Assembly (NCBI RefSeq): GCF_900316465.1
Contig: NZ_ONDD01000002.1
Span: forward strand, 62,001 to 126,000
DNA from: an uncultured Fibrobacter sp.
GTDB lineage: Bacteria; Fibrobacterota; Fibrobacteria; Fibrobacterales; Fibrobacteraceae
Direction of reading: 5' to 3'
DNA: 64,000 bases
Part shown: positions 15,905-25,283 of the stretch, in pieces
How positions within the stretch are numbered: the stretch's first letter is position 1
Layout of the letters: each line of letters opens with the position of its first letter
The notes under the pieces: generated by a model
Told to the model about the DNA's origin: nothing
Databases searched by the model: none
What the model saw: only the letters and a program-made list of their open reading frames with translations
Translations under genes and position numbers: made by a program

Positions 15905-17044
15905 ATGAAAAAGAATTCGATTTTTGCAACAGTCGTCTCTGTTGCGGCTGCGATGACACTCTCGTTTGGCTTACTTGCTTGCGGCGATGATTCGTCTTCG
16001 GGCACGGCGCCTGAAGCGCCCGTGACAGGGAACAATAGTTCCGCGGTGGAGGAGTCTTCCTCTAGCGAGGAGCAGGGACCTTCTTCTAACGAGGAACAGA
16101 GTTCGTCTTCGGAGTTGTCGTCTTCGAGCTTTGATATTCACATGTCGAGCCAGACTTGTTGTATCGATCGTTCGTCTTCTTCGCAAGAAGAAACCGTACA
16201 GCAGATTAACGATATCTTTGGAACGTGCCTCGATAAAAAGGTGGACCCTATGATGGATGCGACCTTGCCTCCTGTAGCCTATTTGGGTTATGAAGACGGA
16301 GACGATTCGGCGACGGTCGTTGTCGAGAATGTTTCGATGAATTGTAGGTCTATTAGCGGAACAAAAAGTATAATTCGCCAACCGATTGTCGGAAACATCT
16401 ACCTTTCGGCGTCCGGTGATACCCTTTATATGGAACAGGCTGCGCTTGATACAGTCAATGCCGAACCGGATTGCATGTGTGATTCCCGACTGATTTTTAA
16501 GGTGAAGGCTGATCCTGCATTCATCAATGCCACGATATTAGTTGCCGTTAAAGGCGGTGATTATGGCTACAGAATGGAAATTGTTAAGGCGTTTCCACCT
16601 GATGAACAGGAACCGCGGGATTCTATTCCTGTCACACAAGATAGTGTTCCTGAATCGACCCCGACGGATTTGGAATTGAAGGGGTTTGAAAGAGGTAAAT
16701 GCATGAATGATGATCTTGCCGCCAAGCCAGTTGCAAAGTCTGCCGCTACCGAACGCCTCGAAGCAAGGCAGATTACTTACATGAACGGCGAAACTGTCTT
16801 GACTTTGGAAAATGTGACGGACTATTGCGGAATTGACGCGAAGGTTTCTCAGAAGATGGTCGGCGATACCTTGATGCTTGACTATTACGATGCAACCAGT
16901 GTAACCAAGTGCATTTGCAACTTTGATAAAATCGAATTCCTGATTGAACCGGAAAATGCAACTGCCCGATACGTCAAGTTCAAGGATGTTCTGTACTGGG
17001 TCAATGAGATCCGGTATGTGGTTGATCCTAATTGGAAAGGGTAA
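15905..17044 (+). CDS. lipoprotein with two copies of the CxC module
   Basis: 379 residues, start set by AGGAGG six bases before the ATG. Signal peptide with an LLAC lipobox (Cys near 26), a Ser/Glu linker (about 35-95), then two related domains. The first (about 100-235) has VVVENVSMNC, ASGDTLYME and DCMCDSRLIFKV; the second (about 255-375) has VLTLENVTDYC, VGDTLMLDYY and KCICNFDKIEFLI. Each keeps one Cys early, a G-DTL strand and a CxC pair, matching the module of the preceding gene. The tandem arrangement suggests an internal duplication. Function unknown. Confidence 0.75.
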   Translation: MKKNSIFATVVSVAAAMTLSFGLLACGDDSSSGTAPEAPVTGNNSSAVEESSSSEEQGPSSNEEQSSSSELSSSSFDIHMSSQTCCIDRSSSSQEETVQQINDIFGTCLDKKVDPMMDATLPPVAYLGYEDGDDSATVVVENVSMNCRSISGTKSIIRQPIVGNIYLSASGDTLYMEQAALDTVNAEPDCMCDSRLIFKVKADPAFINATILVAVKGGDYGYRMEIVKAFPPDEQEPRDSIPVTQDSVPESTPTDLELKGFERGKCMNDDLAAKPVAKSAATERLEARQITYMNGETVLTLENVTDYCGIDAKVSQKMVGDTLMLDYYDATSVTKCICNFDKIEFLIEPENATARYVKFKDVLYWVNEIRYVVDPNWKG

Positions 17045-17065
17045 TTACTCCTTGCTACTCACGAA

Positions 17066-17100
17066 AAACAGGTGCTCCCATTGGAGCACTTGTTTTAATT
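17066..17100. terminator. intrinsic terminator after the CxC lipoprotein operon
   Basis: AAACAGGTGCTCC (17066-17078) pairs with GGAGCACTTGTTT (17083-17095) with one G-U, loop CATT, then T-rich sequence. Confidence 0.85.
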
Positions 17101-17126
17101 TCTTTTATTCCCGGAAAAACGGGGCT

Positions 17127-17237
17127 TATTAGTATAGCGTAGGCGAAAGAGGTAAGTCGTTGAGCGAACATTCGTTGGCCAAAGGCCAAGGCCATGTGAG
17201 CGAGACGAGCTCACCTCTGGAGCGGAGCATACTAATA
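17127..17237. repeat. 111-bp nested inverted-repeat element
   Basis: Outer arms TATTAGTAT (17127-17135) and ATACTAATA (17229-17237) are perfect complements. Inside are AGAGGT (17148-17153) with ACCTCT (17213-17218), and two hairpins GGCC-aaa-GGCC (17177-17187) and GTGAGC...GCTCAC (17196-17214). The right arm overlaps the last codons of the GH116-like gene. It resembles a small REP/MITE element or a branched RNA. Confidence 0.5.
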
Positions 17238-20200
17238 TAGAAGAGCGAACACCATGCCGGGGCGGAAGTACTTACCGGCGGTGTACTTCAGTGCTGTGCT
17301 GTGGAGCAGCATGAACAGCGCACTTGCTTCAACCTTGTTGGCCTTGGCGATGCTGCCGAAAGCCTTCGTAAAGGCGGGCAGGTTGCGCGGGAGCTTCGGG
17401 CTGATGCGGCTGTCGGCAAGGAGGGCGCCCTTCTTCAGGAGTTCCTTGTGCATCTTCTCGGCGGCGGTAGCGCTGAGGCCAAATGCCTTCACCAGAGCTT
17501 CCGGGTGCAGGCGGCAGGAGCCGTTGAATCCTTCCGGTGCGGCGAACGGGATGCGGGCTTCTTCGTAGAGGTTGCGAATCATGGAATCGCCCATGTCGGC
17601 AGCCTGCTTTTCGAGGCCGTGGTGCATCATGGCGCACATAATGCTGTACTGAATGCCAATCCACACGTCGTGAGCCTGGAAGTTGAATTCGTCGAGCGGA
17701 GAGCCGTCCTTGCGTACAAGGTTTGCGGCACCGATGAGCGGGCTGTTGGCCTTGTAGTTCGTGTTGAAAACGCGGAGCAGGTTGGCCTTGGCCTTCTTCT
17801 CGTCGCTGATGGGCTTGAGGCCGAGCAGGCGCAGGTACGTGTCGGCGAGCATCGTGTCGGCGAATACGTCGTCGCAGTCGTTTGCAATCTTTGCGTTCCA
17901 GCTGGCGGTAAAGGCGTCCTTGCACTGGGCGGTGAGCCATGCCTTCTTGAGACCGCGGAGTTCATTCTTCGAAAGTTCCACGTCGCTCGGGATTTCGCCT
18001 GCGTTCAGCCATTCGTTGATGGTCTTGAGAGCTGTCTTCACGTTGGTGCCGTCGATAACGAGCGTTTCCTTGATGGCGTCGGCGAGCTGCGGGAGCTTGT
18101 CGGCCACAACGTCCTTCGCTTCCATCGGAGTCACGAAGAAGTGGTAGTAGCCTTCGGCTTCGTCCCAAAGGGCTTCGTCGAATTCCTTATTGGCAGCGTC
18201 GGCCTTGGCGTTCCAAGTGTCGGCCTGAGCCTTGTCGCCGAGGATTTCGGCAATCTTTGCTGCAGCGCGGAGTCCTGCAATCCAGAGGCTGCCGCAGTAC
18301 ACGGAAATGCCGTGGCTGGAGAGGTTGTCGAACGTGTCGTCGGTACCGTGGGTGAGCGGGAAGTTTTCGCCTTCGTTCACCATCTTTTCGAGGTACTGCA
18401 TGGCGGCATAGACAGCTTCCTTGCAATCCTGCAAGTTCTGCTTGTCCTGCGTCTTCACGTAATGACGGAGAACCATCAGCACATACTTCGGGGCGAGATC
18501 CTTCCATTCCTTCACGTTGTGCCAGTCGTAGGCATCGGGTTCAGCGTCGAAGGGGCTCCCGAGGTCGTGAATCACGGCGCCACGTACGGCGCGCGGGCCT
18601 TCGAGTTTCGGGTCCGGAAGGTCGGCGAACGGGTGGTTCACATATTCGTGGTGACGGCGACGGTTGTCGTTTACGGCGAGAATTGCGTCACCGAAGCGCT
18701 TCATCACCACACCGTCGAGGCGCGGCATCAAAGCCATCAGGCTGAAGCTACCGTAGAAGTAAACGTCCAGAGAGTTGAAGAACGGATAGTCGGCGCATTC
18801 GCGGACGAGGAAACGGTCATCCTTGTCCCACACGGTGGCTTCGGCGAGGAAGCTGAGGGTGTTGATAGCGAGGCTCTTGAATTCGTCCTGCTTGGCAGCA
18901 GTCTTGTAGAGCTTGGCCACGGCCTTCTTCGGGACGAGGGCTTCGAATGCCTTGAGGCGAGCGTCGAAGTTCTTGTCGGCGGCGAGAGCTTCTTCGAGGA
19001 TGGCGCCCACGCGTCCATAAGCTTCGGGGAAGAATGCGGTGTATTTCTTGGCGGAAGTAAGCTTGTTCAGCTTGATTTCGGGGAAGTCGAGCACCAGGTT
19101 GAATTGGAAGCTGACCTTCTGCTTCGGCTTGAGAACTGCGGTAACAGCTACCGCACCGGCCATCGTTTCGCGGCCGCTGTAAACGTTCTTGACCCAGGCT
19201 TCGCAAACGCGACCGCTACGGAGTGCGCACTTCAGCACGCTGGCAGCGTCATCCTGGTAGAACATCGGCTTCACGGAAACGTTCAGGTTGTCCTTCTTGT
19301 TCCAAGCGACAGACACGCCCATGCAACCGTTGAAGTCGCTTTCGGCCAGCGGCTTTTCGTTGTAGAATTCGAGACCGCGGACTTCGCGACCGTCGTTAGC
19401 CTGTTTGCTAAACTTGACGCCCTTCGGGAAACGTGCAGACGGCACGAGCACAAAGCTGGAGTCCTGAACGCCCTGGCGGTCCTTCTTGGCCATGTAACCG
19501 GCGATGCAGTCCTGCACCTGCACGATGGTGATTTCGCGGGTTTCCTTGGTGGTATTTTCGAGAGTGAACACGGTAGCGTTCACCGGGAGGCTAGAAAGGC
19601 GTTCGTCACCCGGAGTCACGTAGCTGGACTGGGTCTTGGTAATCTGCACGCCCTTGCCTTCATACTTGGTTTCGCTCACCGGATAGAGTGCGGCGTACTG
19701 CATCTTGGCGGCATCGTAACCGGCCTGGCCCAAGAATTCGCTGTCGTTTGCCCATGCGGCGGTGAGGGCGCCCTGGCGCACAACCTTTTCACCAACGACA
19801 CCGTTGAAAAAGTCGATGACGGCGCTGCGGTTGAGTTCGGCACCAGCCTTGTTCAAGAGAGCTGCGGTGCGGTCGCTCCATTCAATGTGCCAGCGTTCAA
19901 AGCCGGCAGCGTTGTTCTTGAAGAAATCCTTTTCGGCAATAGCCTTGTTGAGCTTGGCTTCGGCCTTCTTCTGGTTAGCAAGTTCAGCGGCGCTGAAGAG
20001 TGCTTCGCCCTTGGCGTCCACCAGCGGGTACTTGGCAAGCATCTGCGTAAAGCCGGCGAAGTCGGCAATTTCGAGAGCTGCCTTTGCGTCGATTACGGAT
20101 TCGCGGAAGAAGAAGTTGTTGAAACGGAGGTCAGAGGGCTTTTCGGTGCGAACCTGCACGCCCGGCATCACGTTCATTACGGGGGTGGTGCCAGCAGGTG

Positions 20201-20369
20201 TTGCGGTGAATGTCGAGCCGATACCGCCGACAGCAATACCCGTGGTAGAAGGGGTCGTAGAAAGCGGGGTGTACCAGGGCTGGATAAATTCCACGGCGAG
20301 GCCCGGGGTCATCAGCTTCTGGACGGAACCGGCCTGTTTGGCGCCGGCGAGGTAATCTTTAATGCTCAT
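17232..20369 (-). CDS. GH116-like (GBA2/DUF608) glycoside hydrolase, cytoplasmic
   Basis: About 1045 residues without signal peptide. The N-terminal half has the GBA2 pattern (TTGIAVGGIGSTF, PGVQVRTEKPSDLRFNNFFFRE), followed by beta-sandwich sequence. The C-terminal alpha/alpha barrel has NSLDVYFYGSFSLMALMPRL (about 525-550), DWKDLAPKYVL-like EWKDLAPKYVL, and HGTDDTFDNLSSHGISVYCG (about 665-685), whose Asp corresponds to the acid/base region of human GBA2. Family members cleave beta-glucosides or beta-xylosides, so it may process imported oligosaccharides. I prefer the second Met (20369), preceded by GGA, over an ATG 12 bp upstream with no ribosome site. The nucleophile position appears to be Asp (ADYPFFN) rather than Glu; see findings. 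Confidence 0.75.
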   Translation of the reverse strand: MSIKDYLAGAKQAGSVQKLMTPGLAVEFIQPWYTPLSTTPSTTGIAVGGIGSTFTATPAGTTPVMNVMPGVQVRTEKPSDLRFNNFFFRESVIDAKAALEIADFAGFTQMLAKYPLVDAKGEALFSAAELANQKKAEAKLNKAIAEKDFFKNNAAGFERWHIEWSDRTAALLNKAGAELNRSAVIDFFNGVVGEKVVRQGALTAAWANDSEFLGQAGYDAAKMQYAALYPVSETKYEGKGVQITKTQSSYVTPGDERLSSLPVNATVFTLENTTKETREITIVQVQDCIAGYMAKKDRQGVQDSSFVLVPSARFPKGVKFSKQANDGREVRGLEFYNEKPLAESDFNGCMGVSVAWNKKDNLNVSVKPMFYQDDAASVLKCALRSGRVCEAWVKNVYSGRETMAGAVAVTAVLKPKQKVSFQFNLVLDFPEIKLNKLTSAKKYTAFFPEAYGRVGAILEEALAADKNFDARLKAFEALVPKKAVAKLYKTAAKQDEFKSLAINTLSFLAEATVWDKDDRFLVRECADYPFFNSLDVYFYGSFSLMALMPRLDGVVMKRFGDAILAVNDNRRRHHEYVNHPFADLPDPKLEGPRAVRGAVIHDLGSPFDAEPDAYDWHNVKEWKDLAPKYVLMVLRHYVKTQDKQNLQDCKEAVYAAMQYLEKMVNEGENFPLTHGTDDTFDNLSSHGISVYCGSLWIAGLRAAAKIAEILGDKAQADTWNAKADAANKEFDEALWDEAEGYYHFFVTPMEAKDVVADKLPQLADAIKETLVIDGTNVKTALKTINEWLNAGEIPSDVELSKNELRGLKKAWLTAQCKDAFTASWNAKIANDCDDVFADTMLADTYLRLLGLKPISDEKKAKANLLRVFNTNYKANSPLIGAANLVRKDGSPLDEFNFQAHDVWIGIQYSIMCAMMHHGLEKQAADMGDSMIRNLYEEARIPFAAPEGFNGSCRLHPEALVKAFGLSATAAEKMHKELLKKGALLADSRISPKLPRNLPAFTKAFGSIAKANKVEASALFMLLHSTALKYTAGKYFRPGMVFALLY

Positions 20370-20470
20370 AGTCAATTCCATGAATTGGGGTTAAATTTTT
20401 ACGGGTATAAAATTAAAAAATGTAAGGGCTGAAAGCCGAAAAGAATATCTAAAATGTGTACACAAAATGA

Positions 20471-20500
20471 AATAAAAATCCCCGGCTGAGCCAGGGATTA
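20471..20500 (-). terminator. intrinsic terminator of the FISUMP lipoprotein gene (minus strand)
   Basis: On the minus strand ATCCCTGGC-tca-GCCGGGGAT (20478-20498) is followed by TTTTTATTT. One G-U pair interrupts the stem. Confidence 0.8.
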
Positions 20501-20509
20501 AAAACGGGA

Positions 20510-22285
20510 TTATTCTGACGGGGAATCGTCCATGACGCATCGTACGGATTCCATGCCGCCCCAGTACCATTCTGAAACCATACTTGCAAATAAATTGCTG
20601 TTTGTTATTTGTACGCTGCTAAAGGAGATAACTAGTGCCGCAGGCATCAATGCGCCATTCATGCTCCAGTATTTGGCGATTGCGTTTAGACCCTTGAACG
20701 GTCCGTATTGTTCTTTTGAACCTCCGGGAATAGCATGAAATCCATATATGTCAGTTCCGTAATCAGAGGTTACAAGCCATTCTGTGGGCGCTCTCATATA
20801 TCGGGAGAGGTCTTCTATATACATCGAAGAATCTATGATGAATTGTTTTACAAGTGCCTGAATTTCAAATGTGTCGGGCATGTGCCAACCGCTTGGGCAA
20901 ATGCCTTGAATCGGGGCCTTTAGACTTTGGCAATAGTTCCTGTCGGATCCGGCACCTCCTCCGCGGCATTCGTTATAGGTCTTTCCGACTGCATCGTACC
21001 AAAAATAAAGTCGTCCGTATTTTTTGCAGTTTTCCTCTTTGTATGCATAGCAGGCACTCTGGGGAGATTCGTAGTTCAAGTTTTCGGCCATCCATACTTT
21101 ATCGCCGATTTTGACAGTCTTGTAACTTTGTCCGTCTCGCTCGTCAATGAGGGTTCCGTAGGTTCCGCTGTATTGCGATTTCGGAAAAACGATAGGTTCA
21201 GGTGCTGGGCTTGGATTTTCGGCGTCTTCAATGCAACGTACATTAATAAAGTAGTCCGATGCTTTATTGTAGGCGATGTCGATCTTTTTTTCGGAATCAA
21301 ACAGGATCATATTGCCATCGGCTGTCATTAAACCGGCTCGATAACTTGAAGGATTGGATGGGTACAAACGGCTGCTCTGTGAATAGAGGTATTCACCTCT
21401 TGTTAGCGAAAATCCCGACGTATTATGGGCACTGTATATGTCATTGTATGCGCCGCCGATAACGTTTTGGAGATCCCAGCCGCAATAGCATTCTTTAAGG
21501 CTTACTCGTGCGGCGATAGATGAGAAAAATGAAGCGCTGTCTGTAATTCCAGTGTAATCAAATAGTTCCTGGTATTCCTTGCGGGTGGGAATGTGGAACC
21601 CTTCGGGGCATATACCCTGCCTATGTTCTATGGAATCAGGGCAATTTTCCGGATTGTCGCAATCCGTGAGTTTCATGGCCGCTTGCCATTGGTAATGCCT
21701 GCCGACAGCGCCGCATTTGTCAAATACGGCTTGCGCGCTGCTGTCTACAACGCCCGTTTTATCGCTGTTTTGGTAGTAGTTCAGGTTCTGAGCCATCCAG
21801 GTCTGGTTTCCGATTCGGATGGTCTTGTACTTTTGTCCGTCACGCTTGTCTGTAATTTCGCCGTAGGGAAGGGTCGGGTTCAGAAATTCCCATGCGTCTT
21901 CGGTGAAGCATTTTTCGACATATTCGGAACTTGATGATGTGGCGGAAGAAGACGATACTACTTTTTGAGAAGAACTAGATAAGCTTACGGAAGAACTGTA
22001 TAGGTATATTGACGAACTGCTCCATAAAGAAGAACTGGACTCGGCCTTGTTGCTCGAAGAACTGTTTTTGGAACTAATGGAGTCGTCGCCTTTTTGACTG
22101 CTGCTGGAACCTTTAGAAGAACTGGACTTTGATGAGTCTTCCGAAGAATCCGACTCGGAGGAACAGGAGAAAATCGATGAATCTTCGTCAAAAAGTTCAT
22201 CGGCTCCCGAACTGCCTGTGCCTTCACAAGCGGCCAAATAAAATGTGGCCGCAAGAGAAAACGTGAAAAATGCAAGTTTTTTCAT
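20510..22285 (-). CDS. lipoprotein with two FISUMP (Fib_succ_major) domains
   Basis: 591 residues. The signal peptide ends at YLAAC (Cys near 20), followed by a linker of more than 100 residues made mostly of Ser blocks. Two copies of the Fibrobacter succinogenes major paralogous domain follow: one at about 145-360 (YGEITDKRDGQKYKTIRIG, TWMAQNLNYY, GICPEGFHIPT) and one at about 375-590 (YGTLIDERDGQSYKTVKIG, VWMAENLNYE, GICPSGWHMPD). FISUMP proteins are surface lipoproteins of unknown function. The upstream neighbour nuoN ends 42 bp before this start without a visible terminator, so read-through is possible. Confidence 0.93.
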   Translation of the reverse strand: MKKLAFFTFSLAATFYLAACEGTGSSGADELFDEDSSIFSCSSESDSSEDSSKSSSSKGSSSSQKGDDSISSKNSSSSNKAESSSSLWSSSSIYLYSSSVSLSSSSQKVVSSSSATSSSSEYVEKCFTEDAWEFLNPTLPYGEITDKRDGQKYKTIRIGNQTWMAQNLNYYQNSDKTGVVDSSAQAVFDKCGAVGRHYQWQAAMKLTDCDNPENCPDSIEHRQGICPEGFHIPTRKEYQELFDYTGITDSASFFSSIAARVSLKECYCGWDLQNVIGGAYNDIYSAHNTSGFSLTRGEYLYSQSSRLYPSNPSSYRAGLMTADGNMILFDSEKKIDIAYNKASDYFINVRCIEDAENPSPAPEPIVFPKSQYSGTYGTLIDERDGQSYKTVKIGDKVWMAENLNYESPQSACYAYKEENCKKYGRLYFWYDAVGKTYNECRGGGAGSDRNYCQSLKAPIQGICPSGWHMPDTFEIQALVKQFIIDSSMYIEDLSRYMRAPTEWLVTSDYGTDIYGFHAIPGGSKEQYGPFKGLNAIAKYWSMNGALMPAALVISFSSVQITNSNLFASMVSEWYWGGMESVRCVMDDSPSE

Positions 22286-22327
22286 TAGAATCTCCTAATT
22301 GCCCCCAAAATAGGCGCTGGAATTTTG

Positions 22328-23764
22328 CTAGAAGGTAAATCCAGCAAAAATGTTGTCGCTCAAGAACGGCAGTACACCCAGCACAATCACGGCAACCGTC
22401 AAAAGTCCAATCACACCGCGCTGACGCTTGGTCATGCGGAGCGGATTCAGGTGGTCGTCGGTCTCGTCAATCCAAGCGCTCTTGATCAGCTGCAAGTAGT
22501 AATACAGCGCGAGCACGTTGTTGAGGACAGCAAACGCCACGATGCCGTAATGTCCGGTAGAAGCTCCGCTGAAGAACAGGTGGAACTTACCGAAGAAACC
22601 AGCAAGCGGCGGAATACCTGCCAAGCTGAACATGGCAACAGCAAGAGCGATTGCAAGCATTGGCTTTTGCTTGGAAAGCCCACGCAGAGAATTGAACGTT
22701 TCTTCGCGGTGATGCCCGATAATGCCGAAGATAAAGAAGGCGAGGTAGTTCGAAACCGCATACACGAACAGGTAGTAAATGATAGCGGTCTTTGCCGTAG
22801 CTGCCGGGCCAAGGAGTGCTACCATGATGTAGCCGGCCTGGGCAATCGAACTGTAGGCCATAAAGCGGCGGAGTCTGAACTGCTTTAAAGCGCCCAGGTT
22901 ACCGACAAAGAGCGTGGTACCTGCAAGCAATGCTATGAACGGGGCGACCTGTTCCTGAATCGGAGCCAACGGGCCGTAAACGAGAACCACGAGGAATGCG
23001 ATGGCGGTAGCCTTCGAGGTCACCGAGAGAATGGCGGTTACCGGAGTCGGAGCGCCTTCGTAAACATCGGGTGCCCAAGTGTAGAACGGGAACAGCGTGA
23101 GCTTAAAGCCAATGCCTGCGAACAGGAACAGCACTGCGATCCACAGCAGGGGAGAGGTGCCTGCGGCGACGGCTTGCTGAATCGCTTCAAAGTGAATGGA
23201 TCCGGCAAAACCGTAAAGGTAGCTGAATCCGAACAGTTCGAAGGCGGTCGCGACAGAGCCCATCAGAATGTACTTGGTCGCGGCTTCAGAACCGTATTGG
23301 TCGCGCTTGTTCCAGGCGGCAAGAGCGTACATCGGAATGGTTGCGATTTCGAGGCCCAAGAAGAACGTGAGCATGTCGCAGGCCGAAACCACCGTGAATC
23401 CGCCGAAGGTGGCGAATGCGACGGTACCGATGAATTCTGCAATCTGGTGCATAGCGGGTTTGCCGTCACCGCTGTGGTCAAAGTAGTCCTTGGCAAGCCA
23501 GATGCCGAGAATGGCCGACACCATCAACACTTCGCGCATTAAAACGCCAAAGTCGTCGATATGCCAGTTGGTAATGAAGAACCTGCCGGCGCCGCTAGCA
23601 AGCGGAATCAGATTCAGCAGAATGAAAATCAGGATGAATCCGATGTTTCCGATTCTCCAAGGAACCTTGGAACGGTCTGTACAGAATAGCCTGCTTCCAA
23701 TCACGATGAACGGGAAGAGCAGAAGCAGCAAATCGGGAATGACAAAATTGGGAATGCTGAACAT
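22328..23764 (-). CDS. nuoN: NADH-quinone oxidoreductase-like membrane subunit N
   Basis: 478 residues with about 14 helices. Antiporter-like features include FFLGLEIATIPMYALAAWNKRD (the Glu is a proton-path residue), GIGFKLTLFPFYTWAPDVYEGAPTPVTA with the conserved Lys, and LAGIPPLAGFFGKFHLF. It is one of the three proton-pumping antiporter-like subunits of complex I. Its start overlaps the nuoM stop by one base (TAATG), and it is the last gene of the cluster. Confidence 0.95.
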   Translation of the reverse strand: MFSIPNFVIPDLLLLLFPFIVIGSRLFCTDRSKVPWRIGNIGFILIFILLNLIPLASGAGRFFITNWHIDDFGVLMREVLMVSAILGIWLAKDYFDHSGDGKPAMHQIAEFIGTVAFATFGGFTVVSACDMLTFFLGLEIATIPMYALAAWNKRDQYGSEAATKYILMGSVATAFELFGFSYLYGFAGSIHFEAIQQAVAAGTSPLLWIAVLFLFAGIGFKLTLFPFYTWAPDVYEGAPTPVTAILSVTSKATAIAFLVVLVYGPLAPIQEQVAPFIALLAGTTLFVGNLGALKQFRLRRFMAYSSIAQAGYIMVALLGPAATAKTAIIYYLFVYAVSNYLAFFIFGIIGHHREETFNSLRGLSKQKPMLAIALAVAMFSLAGIPPLAGFFGKFHLFFSGASTGHYGIVAFAVLNNVLALYYYLQLIKSAWIDETDDHLNPLRMTKRQRGVIGLLTVAVIVLGVLPFLSDNIFAGFTF

Positions 23765-25275
23765 TATAAACCTATCTTGGTAAAGATGGGGGCAATGCTT
23801 TGATCAAGCATGTCTGCAATCCATCCGGGGAAAACGCCGATCAAAAGTAAACATGCTACAAGAACAACCACCACGAGTTTTTCGCGGAAACAAGCGTCGG
23901 TAAGTGTTTCGTACTTGGCGGGCATATTGCCGTGCAACATGCGGTTTGCCGTCTGCAGAATGTAAACGGCAGTCGTCGTAATCGAAAGGATTGCAAGCAC
24001 GGTCACCACGCGTGTCAGCGTGGAATCTTGCTGGAATGCTCCGATAAAGATATTGCTTTCGGCAATGAATCCGCTGAAGCCAGGCAGGCCAAGGCCTGCA
24101 AAGCCGGCAATTACGAATCCTACGCCGAGGAACGGGAGCTTGCGCATGATACCGCCCATTTCAGTAATGTCGCGGGTATGCGTGCGTTCGTAAATCATAC
24201 CGATTGTGGCGAAGAAGAGTCCCGTCAAGAATCCGTGAGAAATCATCTGGAGGGATGCTCCGCGAAGACCCACCGGAGTAAGCGCTGCAAGGCCGAGGAA
24301 TATCAGGCCCAAGTGGCTAATAGAACTGTAGGCTGTAATGTACTTGAGGTCTTTGTGGCGAAGCGCAATGAAAGGACCAAGCACCACGTTAAAGATCAAG
24401 AGAGCCACCACATAGGGGAGCCAAATCTTGGCGGCTTCTGGCATCAGGAACATGGCGACGCGCAAGCATCCGTAGGCGCCCATTTTCATCATGACGCCGG
24501 CGGCAAGCATCGATACCGCTGTCGGAGCAGCCGAGTGACCATCCGGGCTCCAGAAGTGGAACGGGAACAAGGAACTCGAAACGGCAAAGCCCATGAACAT
24601 GAGCGGGAATGCCCACATCTGGTAATCCATCGGGAGCGTAATCTTGGAAAGTTCTACAATGCTCCAGCTGTTGATTCCGCTTTCGAAATAGAGACCGAAA
24701 AGCGTTGCCAGAATCATCGAAGAACCAAACGCAAGTGTCAACGTCAGTTTTTTACCGCCGTAGTCCTTGCGGCCGGAACCGTAGCCTGCAATCATCAAGT
24801 ACATGCAGAGTGCTTCCATTTCGTAGAATACGAAGAACAGCACCAGGTCCATGCTCATGAACACGCCGTAAACGCTTGTGGCAAGCAACTGGATGAGTGC
24901 GAAGAATACCTTCTGGTTACCCTTGATATTCCAGCTGACCAAAATGCCGGTCCAAACGATGACTGCCGTGAGGAACAAGAGGAACATGTTCAGGCCGTCG
25001 GCGCCAACAGAATAGTGGGCGTTGAGCGTGTGGATCCAAGGAATGTCCATGTAGTAATGCAATAGGAGCGGGGCTGAATCTGCACTTGCCGAATTCACGC
25101 CGAGCGTGTAGAGTCGGTAAGTCAAATAACCGACTAGCAGCAGCACCAGGGTGCCCGAGAATGCATGGATTGTCTTGAGGAGCGATTCTTTCTGTGAAGG
25201 AATCGGAGCGCAGACAAGCACTGTAAACAGCGGGATGATCCAGATTAAGTTAAAAAGCAAAGAATCCATATTCAA
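23764..25275 (-). CDS. nuoM: NADH-quinone oxidoreductase-like membrane subunit M
   Basis: 503 residues, typical. Motifs include YSVGADGLNMFLLFLTAV, the helix with FFVFYEMEALCMYLMI (key Glu), FPFHFWSPDGHSAAPTAVSML, and GLPGFSGFIAESNIF. Another proton-pumping antiporter-like subunit of the membrane arm. It lies 8 bp after nuoL in a head-to-tail series. Confidence 0.95.
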   Translation of the reverse strand: MNMDSLLFNLIWIIPLFTVLVCAPIPSQKESLLKTIHAFSGTLVLLLVGYLTYRLYTLGVNSASADSAPLLLHYYMDIPWIHTLNAHYSVGADGLNMFLLFLTAVIVWTGILVSWNIKGNQKVFFALIQLLATSVYGVFMSMDLVLFFVFYEMEALCMYLMIAGYGSGRKDYGGKKLTLTLAFGSSMILATLFGLYFESGINSWSIVELSKITLPMDYQMWAFPLMFMGFAVSSSLFPFHFWSPDGHSAAPTAVSMLAAGVMMKMGAYGCLRVAMFLMPEAAKIWLPYVVALLIFNVVLGPFIALRHKDLKYITAYSSISHLGLIFLGLAALTPVGLRGASLQMISHGFLTGLFFATIGMIYERTHTRDITEMGGIMRKLPFLGVGFVIAGFAGLGLPGFSGFIAESNIFIGAFQQDSTLTRVVTVLAILSITTTAVYILQTANRMLHGNMPAKYETLTDACFREKLVVVVLVACLLLIGVFPGWIADMLDQSIAPIFTKIGL

Positions 25276-25283
25276 ACCTTACC

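Noticed and set aside
17301..20432. 1043-residue plus-strand ORF opposite the GH116-like gene
   Set aside because: Long only because high-GC codon use leaves few stops on the opposite strand; Val/His/Glu-rich and without motifs.
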